Part shown: positions 53,361 through 62,805 of the stretch, one piece after another
Layout of the letters: each line of letters starts with the position of its first letter
Numbering within the stretch: position 1 is the first letter of the stretch
From: Gemmatimonadota bacterium
GTDB lineage: Bacteria > Gemmatimonadota > Gemmatimonadetes > Gemmatimonadales > GWC2-71-9
DNA: 64,000 nucleotides
Direction: 5' to 3'
NCBI GenBank assembly: GCA_022710485.1
Contig: JAKLGU010000002.1
Span: 213,616 to 277,615 of the forward strand
The notes under the pieces: generated by a model
Told to the model about the DNA's origin: nothing
What the model saw: only the letters and a program-made list of their open reading frames with translations
The model's database searches: none
Made by a program: the position numbers and the translations under genes

Positions 53361-54154
53361 CGATCTCTCCGAAGTCGTTCCTCTACTCGCTTGACGCGGC
53401 CACCGGGGTGGCGACCATCACCCTCAACCGCCCCGACAAGCTCAACGCCCTCACCTTCGAGGTGTACCGCGAGTTGACCGACACCTTCCGCGCGCTGGGC
53501 GGCGAGCCGGGGGTGCGCGCAGTGGTCATCACCGGCGCGGGGCGGGCCTTCTGCTCCGGCGGAGACGTCGAGGACATCATCGGCCCGCTGCTCAGCATGA
53601 AGCTCCCCGAGCTCCGGGTCTTCACCCGGCTCACCTGCGACCTCATCCTGGCCATCCGCCGCTGTCCCCGTCCCGTCGTCGCCGCACTCAACGGCACGGT
53701 GGCCGGCGCGGGTGCCGTGATCGCATCGGCCTGCGACTTCCGGGTGGCAACGGACAAGGCAAAGATCGCCTTCCTCTTCGTGCGGGTGGGGCTCTCCGGC
53801 GCCGACATGGGTGCCGCGTGGCTCCTGCCCCGGCTGGTGGGGCACAGCCACGCGACCGAAATGCTGATGACAGGGGAGTTCACCTCCGCCGCGCGCGCCA
53901 AGGAGATCGGCCTCTACCACCAGGTCGTCGAGGGTGACGTGATGCCTGCCGCCAGGGCGCTGGCCGAGAAGCTGGCGCGCGGCCCCAAGGACGCCCTCGC
54001 CGCCACCAAGGCTGCCATCGACTTCGAGGCGGCGATGGACCTCGAGGCGGGGCTCCATCACGAGGCGGAGGAGCAGGCGCAGCTGATGCTCGGCCCCGAC
54101 TACAAGGAGGGGTACCTGGCGTTCACCGAGAAGCGGGACCCGAAATTCCCATGA
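53357..54154 (+). CDS. enoyl-CoA hydratase/isomerase family protein
   Basis: 265 residues from ATG 53357. Crotonase fold: [20 protein letters not shown], oxyanion loop [37 protein letters not shown] and [20 protein letters not shown]. The second acid is Asp in GADMG, as in some 2-ketocyclohexyl or ring-opening hydratases rather than the Glu pair of classical hydratases. Probably hydrates or cleaves the ring after aryl-CoA reduction. Overlaps neighbours by 4 bases each side. Confidence 0.92.
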   Translation: MTISPKSFLYSLDAATGVATITLNRPDKLNALTFEVYRELTDTFRALGGEPGVRAVVITGAGRAFCSGGDVEDIIGPLLSMKLPELRVFTRLTCDLILAIRRCPRPVVAALNGTVAGAGAVIASACDFRVATDKAKIAFLFVRVGLSGADMGAAWLLPRLVGHSHATEMLMTGEFTSAARAKEIGLYHQVVEGDVMPAARALAEKLARGPKDALAATKAAIDFEAAMDLEAGLHHEAEEQAQLMLGPDYKEGYLAFTEKRDPKFP

Positions 54155-55299
54155 CAAGACCGGACATCGACCCCGTCGCCGCCTTCCTCGAGCCGCGCCA
54201 TTCGCAGGTGGCGGCGGCGGTCAACACCTTCGGCCAGAACCAGCTGGTCCGGAAGCCCGATCCCGACACCGACGCGGAGGCACGGATCCGGGCCCGCGCA
54301 CTGGTGCCGCTGCTGGCGGCGGCGGGGCTCTACAACGCGGTGAAGAAGCTCGACCTCCGCGCCGTGTCGCTCATCCGCGAGGGGCTGGCCTGGCACTCGC
54401 CCCTGGCCGACGAGGTCTACGCCCTCCAGGCGCTGGGCTCGATGCCGATCCGCCTCGGCGGCAGCGAGCCGCTGCAGGCGCGCTGGCTCCCCGAGATCGA
54501 CGGCGGCGCGCTGATGTGCGGCTTCGCCATGACGGAGATGGATGCCGGTTCCGACGTGGGGGCGATGACCACCCGCGCCACGAAGGACGGCGGCCAGTGG
54601 GTGCTCGAGGGGCGGAAGTCGTTCATCTCGAACGCCGGCATCGCCGACGTCTACACCGTCTTCGCCTCCACCGACCCGAAGGCGGGCGCCAAGGGGATCT
54701 CCGCCTTCGTGGTGCCGGCCGACACGCCGGGGCTCACGTTCGTGGGCGCGCAGGTGATGAGCGCCCCGCACCCACTGGGCGAGCTCCACTTCGAGCGCTG
54801 CCGCATTCCCGCCGATCACATGCTGGGCGAGCCGGGCCGCGGGCTCGGCCTCGGCCTCGCCACGCTCGACCGGCTCCGCGCCACCGTGGGCGCCGCCGCG
54901 TGCGGCATGGCGGCGCGGGCGCTGGACGAGGCGGTGGCGCACGTGAAGAGCCGCACGCAGTTCGGGAAGCCACTGGCGGACTTCCAGCTGACGCAGGCGC
55001 GCATCGCCGAGATGGCCACCGAGTTGGCCGCAGCGCGGCTCCTGGTGTACCGCGCGGCGTGGGCCAAGGACCAGGGTGCCGAACGGGTGACGCTCGAGTC
55101 GGCGATGGCCAAGAGCTACGCCACCGAGGCGGCCCAGCGGATCGTGGACGGCGCGGTGCAGCTCCTCGGCGGGCGCGGCGTGCTGGCCAGCCACCCGGTG
55201 GACCGGCTCTACCGGGCCGTGCGCTCGCTCCGGATCTACGAGGGCACCACAGAGATCCAGCGGCTCCTCATCGCGCGGGAAGTGCTGGGCGGGGCATGA
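54151..55299 (+). CDS. acyl-CoA dehydrogenase
   Basis: 382 residues, standard FAD enzyme. [20 protein letters not shown] (flavin/substrate loop), [60 protein letters not shown] and the C-terminal catalytic base region [20 protein letters not shown] are present. It oxidises an acyl-CoA at the alpha-beta bond, passing electrons to ETF (genes not in the window). Overlaps of 4 bases with both neighbours. Confidence 0.93.
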   Translation: MTRPDIDPVAAFLEPRHSQVAAAVNTFGQNQLVRKPDPDTDAEARIRARALVPLLAAAGLYNAVKKLDLRAVSLIREGLAWHSPLADEVYALQALGSMPIRLGGSEPLQARWLPEIDGGALMCGFAMTEMDAGSDVGAMTTRATKDGGQWVLEGRKSFISNAGIADVYTVFASTDPKAGAKGISAFVVPADTPGLTFVGAQVMSAPHPLGELHFERCRIPADHMLGEPGRGLGLGLATLDRLRATVGAAACGMAARALDEAVAHVKSRTQFGKPLADFQLTQARIAEMATELAAARLLVYRAAWAKDQGAERVTLESAMAKSYATEAAQRIVDGAVQLLGGRGVLASHPVDRLYRAVRSLRIYEGTTEIQRLLIAREVLGGA

Positions 55300-57542
55300 A
55301 GGTCGCCATCATCGGCGGCGGGCCGGGCGGGCTCTACCTGGCCATCCTCCTCCGCCGCGCCAATCCCGCCACGCAGGTAGTCATCTACGAGCGGAACCGA
55401 ATCGAGGATACCTTCGGCTTCGGCGTCGTGCTGTCCGACGCCACGGAGGGGATCCTGGCCGAGGCGGACGACGTGACCCACGCGGCGATGTCGGCGGTAT
55501 TGCATCGCTGGGGCGACATCGACGTCCACATCAACGGCGAGTGCATCACCTCCGGCGGGCACGGCTTCTCGGGCATTTCGCGGAAGGTGCTGCTCGAGAT
55601 TCTGTGCGACCGGGCGCGCGCGCTGGGCGCCGAGCTTCGGGAGCTGACCGAGGCGCCGCCGGTTGAGGCGCTGCTCGCGAGCCACGACCTGGTGGTCGCG
55701 GCGGACGGCGTCAACAGCGCGGTGCGCGAGGCACGGAAGGCCGCCTTCGGCGCCAGCGTGGACCTCCGTCCCAACCGCTTCGTCTGGCTCGGCACGTCGC
55801 GTCCCTTCCCCAGCTTCTTCTTCTCCTTCCGCCAGAACGCGCACGGCCTCTGGCGGGTGCACGCGTACCAGTACGCCGAGGGGGAGTCCACCTTCATCGT
55901 GGAGACGACGGAGGCGGCGTGGCAGGCGGCGGGGCTCAAGGAGAACGACGAGGCGGCGACGATCGCCTACTGCGAGGCGCTCTTCACGCAGGAGCTCGAG
56001 GGGCACCGGCTCGTCGCCAACCGCTCCATCTGGCGGCAGTTTCCGACGGTGCGATGCGACCGCTGGTCCGATGGGCGGCTGGTGCTGCTGGGCGACGCGG
56101 CGCACACGGCGCACTTCTCGGTCGGCTCGGGCACCAAGCTCGCCATGGAGGACGCCATCGAGCTCTCCCGGGTGCTGCAGGGGGCCACCGATGTGGCGGC
56201 TGCACTGGCTATGTACGAGGAGCAGCGCCGGCCCGGCGTGGCGAGCGTGCAGCGCGCTGCGCAGGCGAGCCTCGAGTGGTTCGAGGCGACGGAGCGCTAC
56301 GACGACCTCCAGCCGCTGCAGTTCGCGTACAGCCTGCTCACGCGGAGCCTCCGCATCACCCACGAGAACCTCCGCACCCGCGATCCCGCCTTCGTGGAGC
56401 GGGTGGAGCGCTGGTACGCCGACAAGGCCGGCGTGGCGCCGGTGCCGGGCCGCCGGAGCCCCCCGCCCTTCCTGACGCCGTTCAAGCTGCGCGACCTCCT
56501 GCTCACGAACCGGGTCGTGGTCTCCCCGATGTGCCAGTACTCCGCGGTGGACGGCGTGCCGAACGACTGGCACCTGCAGCACCTCGCCAGCCGGGCGGTC
56601 GGCGGCGCGGGACTGGTCATGACGGAAATGACCGACGTGAGCGCCGAGGGGCGGATCACCCCCGGATGCACTGGCATCTACAATGGCGCGCAGGTGGCGG
56701 CGTGGAGGCGCATTGTCGACTTCGTGCGCGCGCACGCGCCCGACACGCGGATCGGCATGCAGCTGGGACATGCGGGGCGGAAGGCGGCGACGAAGCTGAT
56801 GTGGGAGGGAGACAACGAGCCCCTCCCGACGGGAGCCTGGCCGATCATGTCGGCGAGCGCCGTCCCGTGGAAGAAGGAGAACCAGGTTCCCCGCGCGATG
56901 ACGCGCGGCGACATGGACCGGGTGCACGACGAGTTCGTGGGCGCCGTCGGGCGCGCGGTCGAGGCGGGATTCGACCTCATCGAGGTCCACCTGGCCCACG
57001 GCTACCTGCTGGCAAGCTTCATCAGCCCGCTCACCAACCGGCGCACCGACGAGTACGGCGGATCGCTCGCGAACCGGATGCGGTTTCCGCTCGAGGTGCT
57101 CCGGGCGGTGCGCGCGGCGTGGCCGGCGGAGCGGCCGCTCACCGCGCGGGTGTCGGCCACCGACTGGCATCCGGACGGACTCACCGGGGCGGAGTCGGTG
57201 GAGGTGGCGCGGCTGATCGGGGCGGCGGGAGTGGACGCGGTGGACGTATCGGCGGGGCAGACGGTGCCGGACCAGCGTCCTATATATGGACGGGCGTTCC
57301 AGACCCCCTTTGCCGACCGGATCCGGCACGAGGCGGGGATGGCGACGATGGCGGTGGGGAACATCCAGTCACACGAGGACGTCAACGCCATCCTCGCCGC
57401 GGGGCGGGCCGATCTGGTGCTGATGGCGCGGGCGCATCTCTGGGATCCGTACTGGACCCGGCACGCGGCGTACGCCTTGGGGCACCCGATGCAGTGGCCG
57501 CCGCAGTATGAGTCGTTGGATAATTACAATGCGAGGATCTAG
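55296..57542 (+). CDS. bifunctional 2-aminobenzoyl-CoA/salicylyl-CoA monooxygenase-reductase
   Basis: 748 residues, two fused flavoenzymes. Residues 1-385 are a class A FAD monooxygenase: [37 protein letters not shown] (DG motif), [20 protein letters not shown] (GD motif). Residues about 395-748 are an Old Yellow Enzyme/NADH:flavin oxidoreductase: [80 protein letters not shown]. This fusion is the hallmark of 2-aminobenzoyl-CoA monooxygenase/reductase, which hydroxylates and then dearomatises the ring. With the ligase and beta-oxidation-like genes it defines a CoA-dependent aerobic aromatic pathway; anthranilate is the likeliest substrate, salicylate the alternative. Confidence 0.93.
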   Translation: MKVAIIGGGPGGLYLAILLRRANPATQVVIYERNRIEDTFGFGVVLSDATEGILAEADDVTHAAMSAVLHRWGDIDVHINGECITSGGHGFSGISRKVLLEILCDRARALGAELRELTEAPPVEALLASHDLVVAADGVNSAVREARKAAFGASVDLRPNRFVWLGTSRPFPSFFFSFRQNAHGLWRVHAYQYAEGESTFIVETTEAAWQAAGLKENDEAATIAYCEALFTQELEGHRLVANRSIWRQFPTVRCDRWSDGRLVLLGDAAHTAHFSVGSGTKLAMEDAIELSRVLQGATDVAAALAMYEEQRRPGVASVQRAAQASLEWFEATERYDDLQPLQFAYSLLTRSLRITHENLRTRDPAFVERVERWYADKAGVAPVPGRRSPPPFLTPFKLRDLLLTNRVVVSPMCQYSAVDGVPNDWHLQHLASRAVGGAGLVMTEMTDVSAEGRITPGCTGIYNGAQVAAWRRIVDFVRAHAPDTRIGMQLGHAGRKAATKLMWEGDNEPLPTGAWPIMSASAVPWKKENQVPRAMTRGDMDRVHDEFVGAVGRAVEAGFDLIEVHLAHGYLLASFISPLTNRRTDEYGGSLANRMRFPLEVLRAVRAAWPAERPLTARVSATDWHPDGLTGAESVEVARLIGAAGVDAVDVSAGQTVPDQRPIYGRAFQTPFADRIRHEAGMATMAVGNIQSHEDVNAILAAGRADLVLMARAHLWDPYWTRHAAYALGHPMQWPPQYESLDNYNARI

Positions 57543-57838
57543 GTCCTCACCCCCTGTCCCAGGGTCCTCACCCCCTCTCCGCCTCGACGATCGACCTCAC
57601 CGCCGGTCCCCTCGACTCGCCAGAGTCCTCACCCCCTGTCCCCCTCTCCAGCAAGTGGAGAGGGGGAACGTCCTGCGGAGTGTCGTTGTTACTTCCCCGC
57701 TTCCCCGCGTTCCCGCGTCCCCGCCTTCTTCACCTCACCCCCTGTCCCCCTCTCCACCATGTGGAGAGGGGGAACGTGCAGCAGAGTGCCGCTGTTACTT
57801 CCCCGCTTCCCCGCCTTCCCGCGTCCCCGCCTCCATTC
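57543..57838. repeat. hairpin repeat array with a 106-base tandem duplication
   Basis: Degenerate CTCACCCC units (57546-57625) are followed by two copies of a 106-base unit (57627-57732 and 57733-57838). Each copy is a hairpin (loop GCAAG in the first, CCATG in the second) plus a TTCCCCGC minisatellite tail. The second copy supplies the last codons and stop of the YVTN gene. Confidence 0.85.
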
Positions 57839-58997
57839 TCCAGAACGCAATCCCCCCCGCCTGCTGCCCCACGTCCACCGACGCGACCCGCGCGAGCGCG
57901 GTGAGGTCGTAGATGTCCACCTTGCCCGGCGCGGCGCCGACGCCCTCGCTGCTGACGAAGGCGTAGCGCGAATCGGGGGAGATGGCCACGCCGTGCGTCA
58001 CCGTAGTGGAGCTCTTCGTCTGGAAAACGCTGGTCCCACTAGCTAAATCGAAGACCTCCAGGCTGCCACCCTGCTTGAGCGAGGCGACCAGCAGTTTCCC
58101 GTTCGGCGTCACCGCCAGGTTGTAGGGGCCGCGGCCGGTGGGGAAGCGGCGGGTGACGGCCCAGCCCGCGCGGTCGATCTCGAGGATCTCGTCCCGCTTG
58201 TTGCACGCCACGTAGATCTTGCTCCCGTCGGCCGACGGCTGCGCCCAGGTCGGCGAGCAATTCGGCGGGGATATCGGCTGGCCGGGGGTGTGTTCGTGCT
58301 GGTGCGCGGCGGCGGCCGGGTCGATGGGACCCTCGCTACCGGTGGCCAGGCCGAACCTCCGCGACACCTCGAACGTGCGGGTATCGATCTCCACCAGCTG
58401 GTCGTCCATCATGCAGGTGGAATACTGCCAGCTGCCGGTCGGGTCGATCCGGCTGCCGTGCGGCATGGTGCAGGTGGTGGTGCGCGCCACCTCGGAGCCG
58501 GTGGGGGTGTACACCACCGACACCGACGACGGCACCATGGCGCCGTGCAGGTTGAAGTTGACGACGAAGGCGTAGAGGCCGTCGGGGGTGACGTCGAGGG
58601 AGGCGGGAAAGTAGCCGAGGAAGGTGCCGGGGCTGGCCAGGGTGTCGGGACCGAGGGCGTAGCGCCAGTACTTGCCGTCGGGGGAGCCGTGACCGGTGGT
58701 CATGTGCAGCCACTGTCCGTCGCGCGAGATCTGCAGTCCGTGTGGCCCTTCCATTTCCACCGCCGATTCGCCGACGCCGATGGTCTTCTCGACCACCGCG
58801 CCGTCGGGGCCGAAGCGGACGCGGTGGATCAGGTCGGCCGACTCGGCGCCGACGTACACCCAGTAGGTGCTGGTGGGCGGGGCCGGGGCGCGGGCGGCAG
58901 GCTTCTGCGCTGCGGCGAGCCCGGGCAGGGCGGCGCACGCCAGCACTGCGGCGGCGGCGAGCCGGCATCGCTTGCGAGCAGGGGACGGCACGTCCAT
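57795..58997 (-). CDS. secreted YVTN/YncE-type beta-propeller protein
   Basis: 400 residues from ATG 58997 with GGAAGG upstream. Signal peptide (RLAAAAVLACAALPGLAAA, then Q). Seven-bladed propeller of about 45-residue repeats: YVGAESADLIHRVRFG, GLQISRDGQWLHMTTG, SLDVTPDGLYAFVVNF, WAQPSADGSKIYVACNKRDE, NLAVTPNGKLLVASLKQGG and GVAISPDSRYAFVSSEGVG. A His-rich loop (AAHQHEHTPGQPISP) and Cys residues lie in the middle and could bind metal. The final residues GTREGGEAGK come from the TTCCCCGC repeat, so the native C-terminus has been replaced. Divergent from the second Ig-LVIVD gene with 48 bases between starts; both proteins are secreted. Confidence 0.87.
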   Translation of the reverse strand: MDVPSPARKRCRLAAAAVLACAALPGLAAAQKPAARAPAPPTSTYWVYVGAESADLIHRVRFGPDGAVVEKTIGVGESAVEMEGPHGLQISRDGQWLHMTTGHGSPDGKYWRYALGPDTLASPGTFLGYFPASLDVTPDGLYAFVVNFNLHGAMVPSSVSVVYTPTGSEVARTTTCTMPHGSRIDPTGSWQYSTCMMDDQLVEIDTRTFEVSRRFGLATGSEGPIDPAAAAHQHEHTPGQPISPPNCSPTWAQPSADGSKIYVACNKRDEILEIDRAGWAVTRRFPTGRGPYNLAVTPNGKLLVASLKQGGSLEVFDLASGTSVFQTKSSTTVTHGVAISPDSRYAFVSSEGVGAAPGKVDIYDLTALARVASVDVGQQAGGIAFWRMEAGTREGGEAGK

Positions 58998-59045
58998 ACT
59001 CTGTGTCACCTTCCGTAACCGGACCAATCGTCGAGGGGCTCCTCC

Positions 59046-61082
59046 ATGAACGTAATCCCGATCCGGCGCACCGTCACGGTGGCCACGACCCTCGTCATCA
59101 CGGCGGCGGCCACGCTCGGCGCGCAGGAAGCGACCCGGCCCGTCACCCGGCTGGTGGCGGAGCCGGCCAGCGTGTCGGTCGAGGCGGGCCAGGTGGCGCC
59201 GATCAAGGTGACGGCCTATGACGCCGAGGGGCTGGTGGTGACGGAACCGCGGATGCGGGTGAGCGGCACTCGCGGCGGCGTCCAGATCACCAAGGACGGG
59301 GTCAAGGGACTCCGCGCCGGCAAGTACACGGTGGTCGTCTCGACGCTGCCGGTGGACACCGCCGTCAAGACGGTGGCCATCACGATTCCGGTGACGGTCA
59401 ACTGGCCGCCGGTGACGCAGGTGGGGCTCACCGCCGACCCGGGCCGGCTGTATGTCGGCGTCACGCTGGCGCACCAGGCGCAGGCGCTCCACGCCGACGG
59501 CAGCGTGCGCCCGTCGAGCGACGTGGCGTGGCGCTGGTCCAGCTCCAACGAGGCGGTGGCGAGCGTGGACCGCTTCGGCAACGTCACCGGCAATGCGAAG
59601 GGCACCGCGATCATCTCGGCCACGGCCGACGGCGTGAGCGCGAGCCGCACCTATACCGTCGTCGCCAACCCCGTGGCCCACCTCACCATCGAGCTCGCGG
59701 AAACGAGCGTCCGCACCGGCGACGTCCTGCACCTGGCGGCGCGGGCCACGCGCGCCAACGGCAGCGTAGTGCCCGACGTGCCGGTCACCTGGAGCTACCT
59801 CTACACGCCGGACGACACGGTGGCGGCGCCTGGGGCGACGGGGGTCATCGACCGTGGCCTCTTCGCGGCCGAGGTGCCGGGTCGCTATACCCTGCTCGCG
59901 TCGGCGGGCTCGGTCTCGGCGCGGCAGGTGGTGGAGGTGCTGCCGCGGCAGGCGCGGCGCAAGATCTCGGTCATGGGGCACGGCTCCATCAACCACGTGC
60001 ACACCTCGGATTTCTGGCCGTGGACGGGCGCGGACGGGCGGGACTACGCGCTGGTCGGCACGTGGGGCGGCGACGGCTGGGCCTACGTCATCGACATCAC
60101 CGACGTGGCGAAGCCGGTGCGCACCGACTCGATCCAGGTGGACGCGCGTGTCATCAACGACGTGACGGTGTCGCCGGACGGGCGGTATGGCGTGCTGTCG
60201 CGGGAAGGCGCTTCGAACCGGATCAACGGCGTGGTGCTGCTCGACCTGGCCACGCCGGCGCACCCGAAGGTCGCCGCGACCTTCAGCGAGCAACTCACGG
60301 GCGGCGTGCACAACACCTTCGCCACCAACGACTACCTCTTCGCCATCTCGGGCGGCGACAAGTACGTCATCGTGGACGTGCGCGACATTTACCACCCGAA
60401 GTTCGTCAGCGAGTACGACCACCCCGACAGCCGGGTGCACGACGTCTGGGTGCGGAACGGCATCGCGTACAGCTCGGAGTGGGGCACGGGCGTGGTGGCG
60501 GTGGACGTGGGGAACGGCAAGTACGGCGGCACGATCGAGACGCCGGTGCTCATCGGCACCTTCAAGACCACCAGCGGGGCGACGCACGAGATCTATCCGT
60601 ACGTGCAGGCGTCCACCGGGAAGACCTACCTCTTCCTGGGCGACGAGATCATGTCGCGGCAGGGGCGGGTGTGGGAGGGGACCAACTACCTGCAGGACAT
60701 CAACGCGAAGGGGGGCCCGCCGCAGACTTCGGCGGGGTACACGCACATCGTGGACTTCACCGACCCGGCGAACCCGAAGAACATCGCGAAATACCACCAA
60801 GAGGAGTTCGGCGCGCACGACATCATCGTCGAGGACGACGTCATGTACCAGGCGTACTACGATGGCGGGCTCCGGGTGGTGGACGTGAGCGGCGAGCTGG
60901 TGGGGAACCTGGCGGAGCAGCGGCGGGAGATCGCGGTGTACAAGCCGTACGACCCGAACGGCTACACGGCGAACGCATCGTTCGTGATGAACGCGATGCC
61001 GTGGAAGGGGTACATTCTGTTCACCGACTTCAACAGCGGGCTGTGGGCTGCGCAGCTGGAGCCGAGGCCGGCGACACCGTAG
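59046..61082 (+). CDS. secreted Ig-like plus LVIVD-repeat protein (paralogue of 1996-3966)
   Basis: 678 residues from ATG 59046, GAGGGG upstream. Signal peptide ending AATLGA, then QE. Three Ig-like domains (about 35-120, 125-215, 215-305) with GQVAPIKVTAYDAEG and GRLYVGVTLAHQAQA patterns; the second has WSSSNEAVASVDRFGNVTG, the Big_2 consensus. LVIVD repeats follow: YVIDITDVAKPVRTDSIQVD, VVLLDLATPAHPKVAATFSE, VIVDVRDIYHPKFVSEYDHP, HIVDFTDPANPKNIAKYHQE, RVVDVSGELVGNLAEQRREI. The stretch DGRYGVLSREGASNRINGVV closely parallels DGRYGVLTREGASSRKNGIV of the first copy. Extracytoplasmic; ligand unknown. Confidence 0.88.
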   Translation: MNVIPIRRTVTVATTLVITAAATLGAQEATRPVTRLVAEPASVSVEAGQVAPIKVTAYDAEGLVVTEPRMRVSGTRGGVQITKDGVKGLRAGKYTVVVSTLPVDTAVKTVAITIPVTVNWPPVTQVGLTADPGRLYVGVTLAHQAQALHADGSVRPSSDVAWRWSSSNEAVASVDRFGNVTGNAKGTAIISATADGVSASRTYTVVANPVAHLTIELAETSVRTGDVLHLAARATRANGSVVPDVPVTWSYLYTPDDTVAAPGATGVIDRGLFAAEVPGRYTLLASAGSVSARQVVEVLPRQARRKISVMGHGSINHVHTSDFWPWTGADGRDYALVGTWGGDGWAYVIDITDVAKPVRTDSIQVDARVINDVTVSPDGRYGVLSREGASNRINGVVLLDLATPAHPKVAATFSEQLTGGVHNTFATNDYLFAISGGDKYVIVDVRDIYHPKFVSEYDHPDSRVHDVWVRNGIAYSSEWGTGVVAVDVGNGKYGGTIETPVLIGTFKTTSGATHEIYPYVQASTGKTYLFLGDEIMSRQGRVWEGTNYLQDINAKGGPPQTSAGYTHIVDFTDPANPKNIAKYHQEEFGAHDIIVEDDVMYQAYYDGGLRVVDVSGELVGNLAEQRREIAVYKPYDPNGYTANASFVMNAMPWKGYILFTDFNSGLWAAQLEPRPATP

Positions 61083-61148
61083 ACGGCAGGCGGGGAAGCG
61101 GGGAAGCGGACGATAAACCTTGATGAAACTCTTCAGGCGGGAGGCGGC

Positions 61149-61673
61149 ATGCGAATCGTGTTCGGAGCGAAGGTCGCGGTGCTCATTGCCACGCTGGCGG
61201 CGCCGCTCGCGGCGCAGGACAGCCCCATTCAGCTCTCGCTCTTCACGCCGGTGCAGATCGTGCCGGAAACCAAGGGCGTCTCGGCGGTGCGGCTCAACCT
61301 GATCTACTCCGTGAACACGTCGGTGCGGTACGTGGACCTCGGGCTGGTCAACATCACGTCGGGCGGGGCGTCGGCGGGGGTCCAGTGGGCGCTCGTGGCG
61401 CTCAACAAGGGCAGCTTCAGCGGGTGGCAGAACGCGGCCGGTGCCGTGACGGAGGGCCGATTCGAGGGGCTGCAGACTGGCTGGTACACGTCGGCCAAGT
61501 CGGGCCAGGGGGTGCAGATCGGGCTGGTGAACACGGCGGGCGACTGGAGCGGCCTCCAGCTGGGCTTCGTCAACTACACGAAGCGCCTGGACGGGCTGCA
61601 GATCGGCCTGATCAACATCATCAAGGAGGGCGGGCAGTTCCCGTTCTTCCCGATCGTCAACTGGTCGTTCTGA
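61149..61673 (+). CDS. secreted protein with GLxxGLVN-type repeats (LA_2272-like)
   Basis: 174 residues from ATG 61149 after GGGAGGCGG. Signal peptide (VAVLIATLAAPLAA, then Q). The mature protein has short imperfect repeats of about 15-19 residues: YVDLGLVNITSGGASAGVQW, GRFEGLQTGWYTSAKSGQGV, QIGLVNTAGDWSGLQLGFVN, LDGLQIGLINIIKEGGQFPF. This is the pattern of LA_2272/2273-type surface repeat proteins, likely a beta-solenoid or membrane-associated barrel. It follows the Ig-LVIVD gene by 66 bases, separated by a short GGGGAAGC repeat. Confidence 0.75.
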   Translation: MRIVFGAKVAVLIATLAAPLAAQDSPIQLSLFTPVQIVPETKGVSAVRLNLIYSVNTSVRYVDLGLVNITSGGASAGVQWALVALNKGSFSGWQNAAGAVTEGRFEGLQTGWYTSAKSGQGVQIGLVNTAGDWSGLQLGFVNYTKRLDGLQIGLINIIKEGGQFPFFPIVNWSF

Positions 61674-61742
61674 GGCCACGGCGGGGCGGCATGGCAGCGG
61701 GGCAGCGGGGCGGTATGTGCCCCCTGCCCCGTATTCGTTGCC

Positions 61743-62054
61743 TCACGCCTCGATCTTGTAGAACTCCCGGTGGCCGTGGTCCACCAGGTCGTGATACCCC
61801 TTCATCAGCTCCTCGAACTGCTTCATGTCCTCGGGTGACCCCTGGGGGTTGCTCATCATCTCTTCGTAGGCCGTGAGGCTCTCCACTTCCATTTCCGCCA
61901 CCAGCGTCCAGTACCGCGGGCCGACGGCATCGGTCAGGAGCCGCATGCGGGGGAAGCCAAACTTGGTGCTGAGCGAGTTCATGGCCGTGAACTTCTCGAC
62001 CAGCGGGCGCACCTTGCCGGGCTTGCAGTGGAAGACTTCGCGGACGAGGAACAT
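61743..62054 (-). CDS. small ferredoxin-fold (Dabb/NIPSNAP-like) protein
   Basis: 103 residues from ATG 62054 with GGAGG. MFLVREVFHCKPGKVRPLVE, then RLLTDAVGPRYWTLVAEMEV and SLTAYEEMMSNPQGSPEDMK are typical of dimeric alpha-beta barrel proteins that act as small-molecule binding or monooxygenase-like proteins. The Lys/Phe-rich end (REFYKIEA) completes the beta-alpha-beta. No catalytic residues are assigned. Monocistronic. Confidence 0.72.
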   Translation of the reverse strand: MFLVREVFHCKPGKVRPLVEKFTAMNSLSTKFGFPRMRLLTDAVGPRYWTLVAEMEVESLTAYEEMMSNPQGSPEDMKQFEELMKGYHDLVDHGHREFYKIEA

Positions 62055-62151
62055 GGGGCCTCCGGACGGTGAGTGGGCTGACGAGTCGCCACTCAATGTT
62101 CACGGAAGGCGGACGGGGTCAAGCGGGGAAGGTGGTCTCCGCGCCAGTCTA

Positions 62152-62192
62152 CCTCACCCCCTATCCCCCTCTCCACCATGTGGAGAGGGGGG
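62152..62192. repeat. single copy of the CTCACCCC hairpin repeat
   Basis: CCTCACCCCCTATCCCCCTC, then TCCACCATGTGGA and the complementary GAGGGGGG. It lies just after the stop of the gene ending at 62207 (minus strand) and could act as its terminator. Confidence 0.85.
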
Positions 62193-62206
62193 AGCAGGGG
62201 CAACGT

Positions 62207-62539
62207 TCAGGCGATCAGCAGCACCAGGATCACGACGACGAGGATCAAGGCCAGCGTCGAGAGCACGATCGTGTGGCTCTTCCCCTCGGCGGCCATGGCC
62301 CGGTCGTTGGTGCCGAGGGTGGGAACCGAATCGCTCTTCAGGTAGAGGGGCGAGTACTGCGGCTTCGGCACCGAGGGACTGGGGGTGACGACGTCGGCGG
62401 GCGCTCCGGCAGCCTCGGCGGCGGGGCCGGCGGGCGTCGAGGTCGTGGTGACCGGGGCGGCAGTCTGCTGCGCGGCCAGGAGGCCGAGTGGGGCCATGCT
62501 CAGCACGGCAGCGAGGAGGGCGAGGGAACGGAATGACAT
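62207..62539 (-). CDS. small Pro/Thr/Ala-rich membrane protein
   Basis: 110 residues from ATG 62539, after GGGAG. Signal-like N-terminus (MSFRSLALLAAVLSMAPLGLL), a low-complexity middle rich in Thr/Pro/Ala (TPAGPAAEAAGAPADVV), and a C-terminal helix (TIVLSTLALILVVVILVLLIA) that should anchor it. No recognised family. Could be a tail-anchored envelope protein. Confidence 0.6.
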   Translation of the reverse strand: MSFRSLALLAAVLSMAPLGLLAAQQTAAPVTTTSTPAGPAAEAAGAPADVVTPSPSVPKPQYSPLYLKSDSVPTLGTNDRAMAAEGKSHTIVLSTLALILVVVILVLLIA

Positions 62540-62794
62540 GGTGAACTCCCTGGGTCCTTGGACCCTGACACGGAACCGAGCACCCAGGACAGATGACGGT
62601 GACTTCGACGGCGCTGCTTCAACCTCCGACGTCTCAGGAAGCGTAATCCGAGGACCCGGATGGACAATCGCTCGAAGGATTGACACTCCAAGGTACCAGT
62701 CGTGCCACTGCGCCGGCGGAGCTCTTCCTCGGCACCTGAGAACGCGGGCGAGGTAGTGCGCGCATTTGATGATGGGGACTCGTCCCCGCGGCGC

Positions 62795-62800
62795 TAGAGT
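62795..62800 (+). promoter_or_regulatory. putative -10 (TAGAGT) of the integrase gene, leaderless spacing
   Basis: TAGAGT ends 5 bases before ATG 62806; AGGGG lies between and could instead act as a very close ribosome site. Confidence 0.35.
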
Positions 62801-62805
62801 AGGGG

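Noticed and set aside
58998..61679. The long minus-strand frame upstream of the YVTN gene (total 1294 residues)
   Set aside because: It is antisense to the real LVIVD gene at 59046-61082, and the composition is the Arg/His-rich type expected from the complementary strand.
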